Assembly: GCA_024762975.1 (NCBI GenBank) | Contig: JANTGJ010000010.1 | Location: forward strand, 1-50,360 | Reading direction: 5' to 3' | Source of the DNA: Candidatus Krumholzibacteriia bacterium | GTDB lineage: Bacteria > Krumholzibacteriota > Krumholzibacteriia > LZORAL124-64-63 | Length of the DNA stretch: 50,360 nucleotides | Shown here: positions 9,508 through 17,675 of the stretch, one piece after another | Numbering within the stretch: position 1 is the first letter of the stretch | Layout: every line of letters begins with the position of its first letter | The notes under the pieces: model-generated | Databases searched by the model: none | What the model was told of the DNA's origin: nothing | The model's input: the letters and a program-made list of their open reading frames with translations, nothing else | Made by a program: the position numbers and the translations under genes

Positions 9508-10532
9508 TGCACACCTCGGAATTGGTTCAAGAAGCGATGATCGTTTTCGTACAAGAGGCGGATATCATCGATGCCGTACTTGAGCATCGCGATGCGATCG
9601 ATGCCCATCCCGAATGCGAATCCGGTGTATTTGTCCTCGGGATAGCCGGCGGCATGGAACACGTTCGGGTGCACCATGCCGGCGCCCATGATTTCCAGCC
9701 AGCCCGTCTGCCCACAAACTCCGCATCCGGCGCCGCGGCATTTCACGCACTGCATATCGACCTCGACCGAGGGCTCGGTGAAGGGGAAGAAATGGGGCCG
9801 GAAACGAGTGGGCTCGGCGGCACCGAAGAACAGTCGGACGAAGGTATCGACGGTTTCCTTCAGGTCGGCCATGCTGATCGATTTGTCGACCACCAGTCCC
9901 TCGAGCTGGTAGAACTCCGAGGAATGCGACGCGTCGGAATTTTCGTTCCGGTAGACGCGGCCCGGAAAGATGCACGCCAACGGCGGATCCTGGGTCTCCA
10001 TCGTCCGCACCTGCACCGGTGAAGTCTGTGTTCGCAGGCACACCTCGTCATTGATATAGAACGTGTCCTGGATATCGCGCGCCGGATGATCATCCGGAAA
10101 ATTCAACGCCGTGAAATTGTAGTAGTCGAGTTCGACTTCGGGACCATCACTCCGGGTGAATCCCATCCCGTAGAAGATGTCGCAGATCGACTCGAGCACG
10201 GTCAGCAGTGGATGCAGGGTTCCGCCCGAGGTCGGAGCCACCCCCGGCAACGTCAGATCGATCGCCGCGGCTTCGGCCATCGACCCCGTCGCCTTCAACT
10301 CCACCAGACGCGATTCCAGCGCTTCGGTCAATTCGACCTTCAGCCGGTTCAGTTCCGCTCCCATCGCCGGCCGTTCCTCCGCGGGAACGTCCTTCAGCCC
10401 CCGCAGCAGACCGGTGATCTCGCCTTTGCGCCCCAGCAGGGCGACGCGGATTTCCTCGACTTGCGATGCCGTCGTCGCAGCTTCGATGCGGCTTGCCCCG
10501 TCTTGGCGCAACCGTTCGATCGTCTCCTTCAT
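9504..10532 (-). CDS. pheS: Phenylalanyl-tRNA synthetase alpha subunit
   Basis: LHPLLTVLESICDIFYGMGF..., GMGIDRIAMLKYGIDDIR. Confidence 0.98.
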   Translation of the reverse strand: MKETIERLRQDGASRIEAATTASQVEEIRVALLGRKGEITGLLRGLKDVPAEERPAMGAELNRLKVELTEALESRLVELKATGSMAEAAAIDLTLPGVAPTSGGTLHPLLTVLESICDIFYGMGFTRSDGPEVELDYYNFTALNFPDDHPARDIQDTFYINDEVCLRTQTSPVQVRTMETQDPPLACIFPGRVYRNENSDASHSSEFYQLEGLVVDKSISMADLKETVDTFVRLFFGAAEPTRFRPHFFPFTEPSVEVDMQCVKCRGAGCGVCGQTGWLEIMGAGMVHPNVFHAAGYPEDKYTGFAFGMGIDRIAMLKYGIDDIRLLYENDHRFLNQFRGVQ

Positions 10533-10674
10533 GGAGGATTCCTTCCGCCGGTCGGACCGGTCGATGATGCAAGGTCCCGATGGTGCCGGGGTGAGCTTGC
10601 GTTCCCCGAACGAGAGGAACCGGGCCTGCCGTGCGGATTCCTGTCACGCGGCCGGTCCGGTTCCCAATCGACAA

Positions 10675-11028
10675 CTAGCGAGCGTTCTTGGCGGCCTCCG
10701 CCAGCTTCGCAAAAGCGCCCTCGTCGTGGACGGCCAGGTCAGCCAGCATCTTGCGATCGATATCGATCTCGGCCAACTTCAGGCCATTGATGAAATGGCT
10801 GTAGCTCAGGCCATGCAAACGTGCTGCCGCGTTGATCCGGGTGATCCACAGGCGTCGGAAGTCGCGCTTCTTGTTGCGACGATCCCGGTACGCATAGGCC
10901 AAGGCGCGTTCGACCGTCTCGCGAGCCTGGCGGTACTGGTTTCCGCGCCCGCCGACGAAGCCCTTCGCCCGCTTCAGATACTTTTTCCGCCGTTGTTTGG
11001 CGGCAGGATTGTTTGTTGCTCTTGGCAT
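10675..11028 (-). CDS. rplT: 50S ribosomal protein L20
   Basis: [56 protein letters not shown]. Confidence 0.98.
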   Translation of the reverse strand: MPRATNNPAAKQRRKKYLKRAKGFVGGRGNQYRQARETVERALAYAYRDRRNKKRDFRRLWITRINAAARLHGLSYSHFINGLKLAEIDIDRKMLADLAVHDEGAFAKLAEAAKNAR

Positions 11029-11046
11029 GTTTCCATCTCCTCGATG

Positions 11047-11080
11047 CCCGGTTCTTGAACTGATGAGCCGGGTCGTTCAA
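11047..11080 (-). promoter_or_regulatory. Pseudoknot-capable element between rpmI and rplT
   Basis: Minus strand UUGAAC-GA-CCCGG-CUCAUCA-GUUCAA-GAA-CCGGG (a-b-a'-b' order) upstream of the rplT SD. Confidence 0.45.
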
Positions 11081-11088
11081 AATTAACC

Positions 11089-11289
11089 CTACTTGCCCAG
11101 CATCTTGCGGGCTCGAGACTCGTCACAGGCCGCCAGCATGCTCGCGCGGCGCAGATTGCGCAGCCGCTTCGGGCTCTTGGCCGTGAAAAGGTGACCGTGG
11201 TAGGCCTTGTTGCGCTTGATCCGCCCGCTGCCGGTCAGCTTGAAGCGCTTGGCAGCTGCGCGGTTGGTCTTCATCTTTCCGTTACCCAT
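11089..11289 (-). CDS. rpmI: 50S ribosomal protein L35
   Basis: KMKTNRAAAKRFKLTGSGRIKRNKAYHGHLFTAKSPKRLRNLR. Confidence 0.97.
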   Translation of the reverse strand: MGNGKMKTNRAAAKRFKLTGSGRIKRNKAYHGHLFTAKSPKRLRNLRRASMLAACDESRARKMLGK

Positions 11290-11389
11290 GACACTGTCCT
11301 TTGCTCATTCGCACCCTGCGGCGCACTCTACTCCGGGAATCGAACCGGAGCGTTCGACTCGACATTGGTTTCTCCGGCGACTTTTCCGA

Positions 11390-11908
11390 TCAGGCCTTCT
11401 TGGGCGCCATCACAAAACTGATCTGCCGTCCTTCGCGCTGCGGACGGGACTCCGGGGCCCCGTACTCCTCGAGCTCGGTATTGAGGTTGTTCAGAAATTC
11501 CAGGGCGAGGTCCATGTGGGAGATCTCGCGGCCCCGGAAACGCATCACGATCTTGACCTTGTTCCCGGCTTCCAGGAACGAGATGATGTGCTTTTTCTTG
11601 AACTGATAATCATGGTCATCGGTTTTGGGCCGGAACTGGATCGTCTTGACCTTCACGGTATGGGACGCCTGCCGGGCCTTCCGCGCCTTCTTGCTCAGCT
11701 CGTACTTGTACTTCCCGTAATCCATGATCTTGCATACGGGAGGGCGAGCCGTGGGCGCCACCTCGACGAGGTCCAGCCCCTTTTCCTCCGCCATGCGAAG
11801 GGCTTCCGCCGTGTCCAGAACTCCGAGCTGCTCGCCGTCATCGTCGACGACCATCACTTTCGGGATCCTGATCATCCGATTGACCCTGGTCACCTTATTG
11901 GCCTTGAT
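11390..11908 (-). CDS. infC: Translation initiation factor IF-3, ATC start
   Basis: IF3 sequence (VDDDGEQLGVLDTAEALRMAEEKGLDLVEVAPTARPPVCKIMDYGKYKYE). In-frame ATC at 11908-11906, 8 nt after AGGAGG, gives (M)KANKVTRVNRMIRIP. No upstream ATG and no better placed start. Confidence 0.85.
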   Translation of the reverse strand: MKANKVTRVNRMIRIPKVMVVDDDGEQLGVLDTAEALRMAEEKGLDLVEVAPTARPPVCKIMDYGKYKYELSKKARKARQASHTVKVKTIQFRPKTDDHDYQFKKKHIISFLEAGNKVKIVMRFRGREISHMDLALEFLNNLNTELEEYGAPESRPQREGRQISFVMAPKKA

Positions 11909-11959
11909 AGGACGAACCTCCTGGTCGAACCCTTGTTTGCAGGCGAATCCACCGCATAC

Positions 11960-11985
11960 AAAAAAAGCGGACCCATAGGTCCGCC
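11960..11985 (-). terminator. Intrinsic terminator (attenuator) upstream of infC
   Basis: Minus strand GCGGACC-TATG-GGTCCGC-TTTTTTT. Confidence 0.85.
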
Positions 11986-12047
11986 GTCGGCTGGGGAACC
12001 GTTCCAGTCCCGATCCCTGCCGGGATGCGGGCCAGACACGGTGAGAG

Positions 12048-12056
12048 GGCGGACCT
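12048..12056 (-). promoter_or_regulatory. Anti-terminator segment of the infC leader
   Basis: AGGTCCGCC is perfectly complementary (9 bp) to GGCGGACCT, the 5' side of the terminator at 11977-11985. Confidence 0.6.
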
Positions 12057-12121
12057 CTGCTTGTACCTGGGAGCCGGAGAACAGCCTGATCTCCGGCTCG
12101 CTATCGATGTAGCAAGAGAAA

Positions 12122-14041
12122 CTAGCCTCTTTGGGCTATTACGTCAAGCATTTCATCGATTACCGCCTGCACGGGACGGCTTCCCTGGTCGCCCTGATGG
12201 CGAATGCGCAAAGAAACCTCACCACTCTGCGCTTCCCGGCCGCCCACGACCAGCATCCAGGGTACGCGCAGCACCTCGCCCTCCCGGATCTTGAAACCGA
12301 TTTTCTCGTCCCGGACATCGGTGCCGGCGCGCAGACCGGCAGCGCGCAACTGCTCCGCCACCTGCTCAGCATAGGCGTGTTGATCCCGGCTGACGGACAT
12401 CACTCGCACCTGTTCCGGCGCCAACCAAAGCGGGAAATCACCGGCGAAGTGCTCGGTCAGAATACCGATAAAGCGTTCTAGCGAGCCCATGATGGCCCGG
12501 TGCACCATGTAGACGTACTTCTCCTCGCCGTCGCTGTCGGTGTACTTCACGTCGAAGCGTCGCGGCAGGTTGAAGTCGAACTGGATGGTGCTGGTTTGCC
12601 AGCGGCGGCCGATCGCGTCGATCAGCTTGACATCGATCTTCGGCCCGTAGAACACCGCTTCGCCCTCTTCGCGGGTGTAGTCCAGGCCGTGCTTGTCCAG
12701 GGCCTGGATCAACGAAGCCTCGGCCGCATCCCATTCCTCATCGGTCCCGGCGTACTTCTGCTTGTTCTTTGAGTCCCGGACCGACAGCTCCACCTTGAAA
12801 TCATCGAAGCCGAAGGCGCCCATAATTTCCTTCACCAGATCGATGCACAAACTGACCTCGTCCAGCAATTGATCCGGGGTACAGAAGTGATGAGCATCGT
12901 CCTGGGTGAAACCACGCACACGCATCAGACCGTGGAGCGCCCCGTGATCCTCGGCGCGATAGACCGTACCCAGTTCAGCATACCGTACGGGCAGATTGCG
13001 CCAACCCCGCGTCCGGCGTTTGAACATCAGGATGTGGCCGGGGCAATTCATCGGCTTGACGACGTATTCGCGTTCGTCCTGCTCGAATACGTACATGTCG
13101 TCGCGATAAAACTCCATGTGTCCCGACGTATTCCACAGGCCGGCCTGGGAGATGTGCGGCGTGGTAACGGTCTCGTAGCCGTTGGCACGATGCACGTTCT
13201 TCCAGTAGTCGATGATCTGCTCTCGCAGGATGTCGCCGCGCGGGAACCAGTAGCTCAGGCCCGGACCGGCCTCTTCCATGATCCCGAAGAGATCCAATTC
13301 GCGACCCAGCTTGCGGTGATCGCGCTTCTTGGCTTCTTCGAGCATCTGAAGATGCGCATCGAGATCCTTCTTCTTGTAGAAAGCCGTTCCGTAGATCCGC
13401 TGCAGCATCGGACGCGAGGCATCCTTCTGCCAATACGCTCCGGCGATACTCAGCAGCTTGAAGGCTTTCAGGTCGCCGGTGCCGGGAACATGCGGCCCTT
13501 CGCACAAGTCGGTGAACTCCCCCACCTGATAGGCCGACAACTGCTTCTCGCCCAGGTCGGCGATCTGCTCCAGCTTGTAGGGTTGATCGGCAAAAATCCT
13601 TTCCGCCTCGTCGCGCGATATTTCGCTGCGCACCAGCGGCAACTTTTGTGCTGCCAACGCCTTCATTCTATTCTCGATGGCCTCCAGGTCGCTCTCGCTG
13701 AAGGGCTCTTCGCGATCGAAATCGTAGTAGAAGCCGCTGTCGATATCCGGGCCGAACGCGAATTTGGTGCCCGGATACAGTTCCTGCACGGCCCAGGCCA
13801 TCAAGTGCGCCGTCGAATGTCGCAGGGCACCCAGGCCTTCCTCGCTGTTCTTCGTGATGACGGTCAGTTCGCCCCCATCCCGCGCAGCCTCGGCCAACGG
13901 ATGGTGGACGCCGTTTACGGTAACGGCAGCCGCGTTGCGCAACAGTCCCTCACCAATGGCCCTGACGGCCTCGGAATACGACTCGCCCTCGGGAACGGAA
14001 ATCGAATTTCCATCCGGCAACTGGAAGCTGATCTGCGACAT
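12122..14041 (-). CDS. thrS: Threonyl-tRNA synthetase
   Basis: TGS domain, class II motifs, MNCPGHILMFK; start at MSQISFQLPDG after an SD. Confidence 0.98.
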   Translation of the reverse strand: MSQISFQLPDGNSISVPEGESYSEAVRAIGEGLLRNAAAVTVNGVHHPLAEAARDGGELTVITKNSEEGLGALRHSTAHLMAWAVQELYPGTKFAFGPDIDSGFYYDFDREEPFSESDLEAIENRMKALAAQKLPLVRSEISRDEAERIFADQPYKLEQIADLGEKQLSAYQVGEFTDLCEGPHVPGTGDLKAFKLLSIAGAYWQKDASRPMLQRIYGTAFYKKKDLDAHLQMLEEAKKRDHRKLGRELDLFGIMEEAGPGLSYWFPRGDILREQIIDYWKNVHRANGYETVTTPHISQAGLWNTSGHMEFYRDDMYVFEQDEREYVVKPMNCPGHILMFKRRTRGWRNLPVRYAELGTVYRAEDHGALHGLMRVRGFTQDDAHHFCTPDQLLDEVSLCIDLVKEIMGAFGFDDFKVELSVRDSKNKQKYAGTDEEWDAAEASLIQALDKHGLDYTREEGEAVFYGPKIDVKLIDAIGRRWQTSTIQFDFNLPRRFDVKYTDSDGEEKYVYMVHRAIMGSLERFIGILTEHFAGDFPLWLAPEQVRVMSVSRDQHAYAEQVAEQLRAAGLRAGTDVRDEKIGFKIREGEVLRVPWMLVVGGREAQSGEVSLRIRHQGDQGSRPVQAVIDEMLDVIAQRG

Positions 14042-14153
14042 CTCCAACCTTTCCTTCTCGATGTGGTACAACGAACAGAGCGACGCGCGGCCCCGCCGGC
14101 GCTGAAACTACCCGACCGTGCCGGCAGATACCATCAGCATCTTTTCAGCAAAC

Positions 14154-14188
14154 AAAAAAAGCTCCCCGCCGCGTTCCGGCAAGGAGCT
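14154..14188 (-). terminator. Intrinsic terminator after tRNA-Val
   Basis: GCTCC..GCCG..CGGC..GGAGC followed by TTTTTTT on the minus strand. Confidence 0.85.
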
Positions 14189-14201
14189 TTCAGGATCTCG
14201 G

Positions 14202-14279
14202 TGGTGGGCGATACTGGACTTGAACCAGTGACCCCTTGCGTGTCGAGCAAGTACTCTAACCAAGCTGAGCTAATCGCCC
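14202..14279 (-). tRNA. tRNA-Val (GAC), encoded CCA; unusual C33
   Basis: GGGCGAT/ATCGCCC acceptor, anticodon arm CTTGC-TCGACAC-GCAAG, T-arm ACTGG-TTCAAGT-CCAGT, ACCA. Confidence 0.9.
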
Positions 14280-14292
14280 ACCGGAACGGCGA

Positions 14293-14321
14293 AATAAAAC
14301 CACCACGTCGATTCTTGTCAA
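14293..14321 (-). promoter_or_regulatory. Promoter for tRNA-Val: TTGACA-N17-TTTATT
   Basis: Perfect -35, 17-nt spacer, 14 nt upstream of the tRNA 5' end. Confidence 0.6.
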
Positions 14322-14368
14322 CGCAAAAACCGAAATTTCGGACAAGGCGGAATCCACCCCAACGAAAA

Positions 14369-15223
14369 TCAGTTCAGGTAGTCGACCAATCGCTCGCCGT
14401 GGCCGTGCTGGCGCATTTTGTTCAGCGCCTGGTTTCGGATCTGGCGGACGCGTTCGCGGGAAAGATGAATATCCTGCCCGATGGTCTCCAGCGAAGCGGT
14501 CTCGACCGCTCCCAGACCGTAGTACCGGGTCACGATATCCTTCTCACGAGCAGTCAGCAGGCTCATCGCACCATCGAGCTCCGCGCTCAGCTGCATGCTG
14601 GCAAATCCCTCATCCGGAATGACGTCATCAGGATTCGCAAGAACCTCAGCCAGAGTCACCGATTCTTCGTACATCGGCTGATCGAGACTGACCATGGGCC
14701 GACTGGCGGCACGGATCTGCCCCATCTTGCGCGTCGAGAGGCTCATGGCCTCGGCCAGTTCCTGCTCGTCGACACTGCGGTGCAGTTTCTGCTCGAGCTT
14801 GCGACTCATCTTTTTCATACGCTGTGCCTGCTGCGACCGGTTGATCGGCAACCGCACCGTATTGGTCTGCTCGGCGATCGCCTTCTGGATCGCCTGGCGA
14901 ATCCACCAGACCGCATACGAAATGAAGCGGAATTCCCGCCGTTCATCGAAACGCTTGGCGGCGGTAATCAAACCGATGTTGCCCTCGGCGATCAGGTCCA
15001 TATAGCTCAGTCCCTGATTCAGGAACTTCTTGGCCACACTGACCACGAAGCGCAGGTTCGAATTGACGAGCTTGTCGAGAGCCGCCTTATCACCACCGCG
15101 AATCCGCGTTGCGAGTTCAAACTCTTCCTCTCGAGTCAGCAACCGGTGCTTGCCGATGGTCTGGAGGTAGTGCTGCAAACTGGAATCTTCTCGCCGATCG
15201 CGGCTCAGTTCTACTTCGTACAC
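14369..15223 (-). CDS. RpoD/SigA-family sigma factor
   Basis: Region 2 (NLRFVVSVAKKFLNQGLSYMDLIAEGNIGLITAAKRFDERREFRFISYAVWWIRQAI), regions 3 and 4 present. GTG start with GAGGAGG SD. Confidence 0.95.
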   Translation of the reverse strand: MYEVELSRDRREDSSLQHYLQTIGKHRLLTREEEFELATRIRGGDKAALDKLVNSNLRFVVSVAKKFLNQGLSYMDLIAEGNIGLITAAKRFDERREFRFISYAVWWIRQAIQKAIAEQTNTVRLPINRSQQAQRMKKMSRKLEQKLHRSVDEQELAEAMSLSTRKMGQIRAASRPMVSLDQPMYEESVTLAEVLANPDDVIPDEGFASMQLSAELDGAMSLLTAREKDIVTRYYGLGAVETASLETIGQDIHLSRERVRQIRNQALNKMRQHGHGERLVDYLN

Positions 15224-15393
15224 TGGGTCCTCCTCGTGCCCGGGCTGCCGGGCATTCTATATTCTGACCGAAGCGGTCAATTTTTTATTTGCACGAATCG
15301 TTCGTATTACGCAACAGTACCGAATTAGTTCCCATTATCCCCAGATCGGCACGTCGCGGGCTTTCTTTATTCGCGAACGATTCCGGTTAGCAG

Positions 15394-15422
15394 ATTCTAA
15401 TAGACCGACACCCGCACGTCAA
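15394..15422 (-). promoter_or_regulatory. Candidate promoter of the sigma factor gene: TTGACG-N17-TAGAAT
   Basis: Read on the minus strand, about 170 nt upstream of the CDS in an AT-rich intergenic region. Confidence 0.55.
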
Positions 15423-15464
15423 AGACAGTTTTAATCCATTTTCAACTTCGTTGCGGGAGTTGTC

Positions 15465-15495
15465 GGGTCGGGTGCGCTTTGCCACACACCCGACC
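15465..15495 (-). repeat. Inverted repeat downstream of dnaK (possible terminator without a U-tract)
   Basis: GGGTCGGGTGTG...CGCACCCGACCC on the minus strand. Confidence 0.55.
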
Positions 15496-15545
15496 CTACC
15501 AGATGAACATCGAATTGCAAGTGAAATCCGACCGGTTTGCTCTAC

Positions 15546-17465
15546 CTAGTCATCGTCCACGACCTCGTAGTCTGCATCGACAGCGCCGTCGTCGCCGCCC
15601 TGGTTGGGCGTCTCCGCTTCGGGGCCGGCCTGTTGGGCCTCGTCCGCACCGCCTCCCTGGGCAGCCGAAGCCTTCTCGTAGGCCTTGCTGGCCAGGGCCT
15701 GGACCGCAGTCATCAGCGCATCACTGGCCGTACGGATCATCGCGACATCTTCGCTGGTCATGACTTCCTCGAGCGCCTTGATCTTCATCTCGACGTCGGA
15801 TTTCAGCTCCGCATCCAGGTCATCGCCCAGATCCTCCATGCTCTTGTTCGCAGCATGGATCCTGGCTTCGGCCTCATTGCGCACGTCAATCAGCTCGCGG
15901 CGCTGCTTATCCGCGTCGGCGTTCGCCTCGGCGTCATGCACCATCCGTTCGACTTCCTCATCGGACAGGCCGCTCGACGCCTGGATCTTGATCGACTGCT
16001 CCTTGCCCGTCGCCTTGTCGACCGCACTGACCGACAGGATGCCGTTGGCGTCGATATCGAAGGTGACTTCGATCTGCGGGGTGCCGCGCGGCGCCGAGGG
16101 AATTCCCGTCAGCTGGAAACGACCGATGGTCTTGTTGTCGATCGCCATTTCCCGCTCCCCCTGGAGCACGTGAATATCGACCGTCGGCTGATTGTCCGCG
16201 GCCGTCGAGAAGATCTGGCTCTTTTTCGTCGGAATGGTCGTATTGCGGTCGATCAGCCGGGTCATCACACTACCCAGGGTTTCGATTCCCAGGGAAAGCG
16301 GGGTGACGTCCAGCAGCACGATGTCCATATCTTCGCCACCCAGGACGCCCCCCTGAATCGCGGCACCCATGCCTACAACCTCATCCGGGTTCACCGTCCG
16401 GTTGGGCTCTTTGCCGAAGAGTTTTTCCACCTGTGCGGCCACTGCGGGAATGCGTGTGGAACCACCGACCAGCAGAATCTCATCGATATCCGACGGAGAC
16501 AGGCCCGCGTCCTTCAGACAGCTCAGACACGGCTGTGCCGTACGTTCCACCAGATCCTCCACCAGGCTCTCGAACTTGGAGCGGGTCAGCGTCAGGGTCA
16601 GGTGTTTCGGCCCGTTCTGATCCGCGGTGATGAACGGCAGATTGATCTCGGTCTGGCTGGAGCTGCTCAACTCCCGCTTGGCCAACTCCGCCGCCTCCTT
16701 CAGGCGTTGCAGCGCCATCGGATCCTTGCTCAGGTCGATGCCCTCCTGTTTCAGGAAGGTATCCACCAGGTGGTCGATCACGCGCTGATCGAAGTCGTCA
16801 CCGCCCAGGTGGGTATCTCCATTCGTGGCCAATACCGAAAACACACCGTCGACGATCTCGAGAATCGAGATATCGAACGTTCCGCCGCCGAGATCAAAGA
16901 CCGCAATGGTCTCCTCCCCCTTGCGTTCCAGGCCGTAGGCCAGCGCAGCCGCCGTCGGCTCGTTGATGATGCGCTTGACCTCCAGGCCGGCGATCTTGCC
17001 CGCATCCTTCGTGGCCTGTCGCTGGCTGTCATTGAAGTACGCCGGCACGGTAATCACGGCCTCGGTAACGGATTCGCCCAGATATTCCTCCGCCGTCTCC
17101 TTCAGAGATCGAAGGACCTGCGCCGAGATCTCAGGCGGCGTGAATTGGCCGTGACCGGTTTTGATGGTCACTTCACCGTGCGCACCCTTTTCGATGGTGT
17201 AGGGCACTTCCTGCATTTCATTGGAAACTTCATCGAATCGACGCCCCATGAAGCGCTTGATCGAGTAGACCGTATCGGTAGGGTTGGTGACTGCCTGCCG
17301 CTTGGCCAGCAGACCGACCAGCCGTTCTCCCGCCTTGTTCCACGCGACCACCGACGGCGTCGTGCGGTTGCCTTCGCTGTTTTGAATGACCTTGGGCTCT
17401 CCGCCCTCCATGACTGAAACAACACTGTTGGTCGTTCCCAGATCGATCCCGATAATCTTGCCCAT
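15546..17465 (-). CDS. dnaK: Chaperone DnaK (Hsp70)
   Basis: [22 protein letters not shown]...; 639 aa; C-terminal acidic tail [10 protein letters not shown]. Confidence 0.99.
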   Translation of the reverse strand: MGKIIGIDLGTTNSVVSVMEGGEPKVIQNSEGNRTTPSVVAWNKAGERLVGLLAKRQAVTNPTDTVYSIKRFMGRRFDEVSNEMQEVPYTIEKGAHGEVTIKTGHGQFTPPEISAQVLRSLKETAEEYLGESVTEAVITVPAYFNDSQRQATKDAGKIAGLEVKRIINEPTAAALAYGLERKGEETIAVFDLGGGTFDISILEIVDGVFSVLATNGDTHLGGDDFDQRVIDHLVDTFLKQEGIDLSKDPMALQRLKEAAELAKRELSSSSQTEINLPFITADQNGPKHLTLTLTRSKFESLVEDLVERTAQPCLSCLKDAGLSPSDIDEILLVGGSTRIPAVAAQVEKLFGKEPNRTVNPDEVVGMGAAIQGGVLGGEDMDIVLLDVTPLSLGIETLGSVMTRLIDRNTTIPTKKSQIFSTAADNQPTVDIHVLQGEREMAIDNKTIGRFQLTGIPSAPRGTPQIEVTFDIDANGILSVSAVDKATGKEQSIKIQASSGLSDEEVERMVHDAEANADADKQRRELIDVRNEAEARIHAANKSMEDLGDDLDAELKSDVEMKIKALEEVMTSEDVAMIRTASDALMTAVQALASKAYEKASAAQGGGADEAQQAGPEAETPNQGGDDGAVDADYEVVDDD

Positions 17466-17675
17466 GAGACACTCCTTGATTCGAGGACGAAATCCACTTT
17501 GCTTGATGCCTCTACGGCAAGGCGTGTGCCATTCCTGAAGCGTCGCCGATACAATTCGATCTTGTTGAAATACAGCGTGTTAACAATTGGCGGGGAATCC
17601 CACGGCTCAGAAGTAGAATCCGACAATTCGAAGAAGCGTGTCACCTCGTCAGGTAATTCGCGCCATAATGGCACC

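Noticed and set aside
10533-10674. Attenuator or leader peptide between pheS and rplT
   Set aside because: GC-rich partial hairpins (GGTTCC...GGAAC) but no U-tract terminator and no Phe-rich leader ORF recognised.
14042-14160. T-box leader upstream of thrS
   Set aside because: The gap to the tRNA-Val terminator is too short, and no T-box sequence (TGGNACCGCG) is present.
12869-15328. 819-aa plus-strand ORF spanning thrS, tRNA-Val and the sigma gene
   Set aside because: Crosses a tRNA and two well-supported minus genes; antisense artefact.
15537-17417. 626-aa plus-strand ORF opposite dnaK
   Set aside because: Full-length antisense ORFs opposite dnaK are a classical codon-bias artefact; no start or SD support.
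17168-17674. 168-aa minus ORF starting in the dnaK leader
   Set aside because: Most of it overlaps dnaK in another frame; the first ~70 codons look weakly protein-like, but no family is recognised and they could be leader sequence.
17466-17675. Possible CIRCE/HrcA operator upstream of dnaK
   Set aside because: No TTAGCACTC-N9-GAGTGCTAA or close variant seen on either strand.
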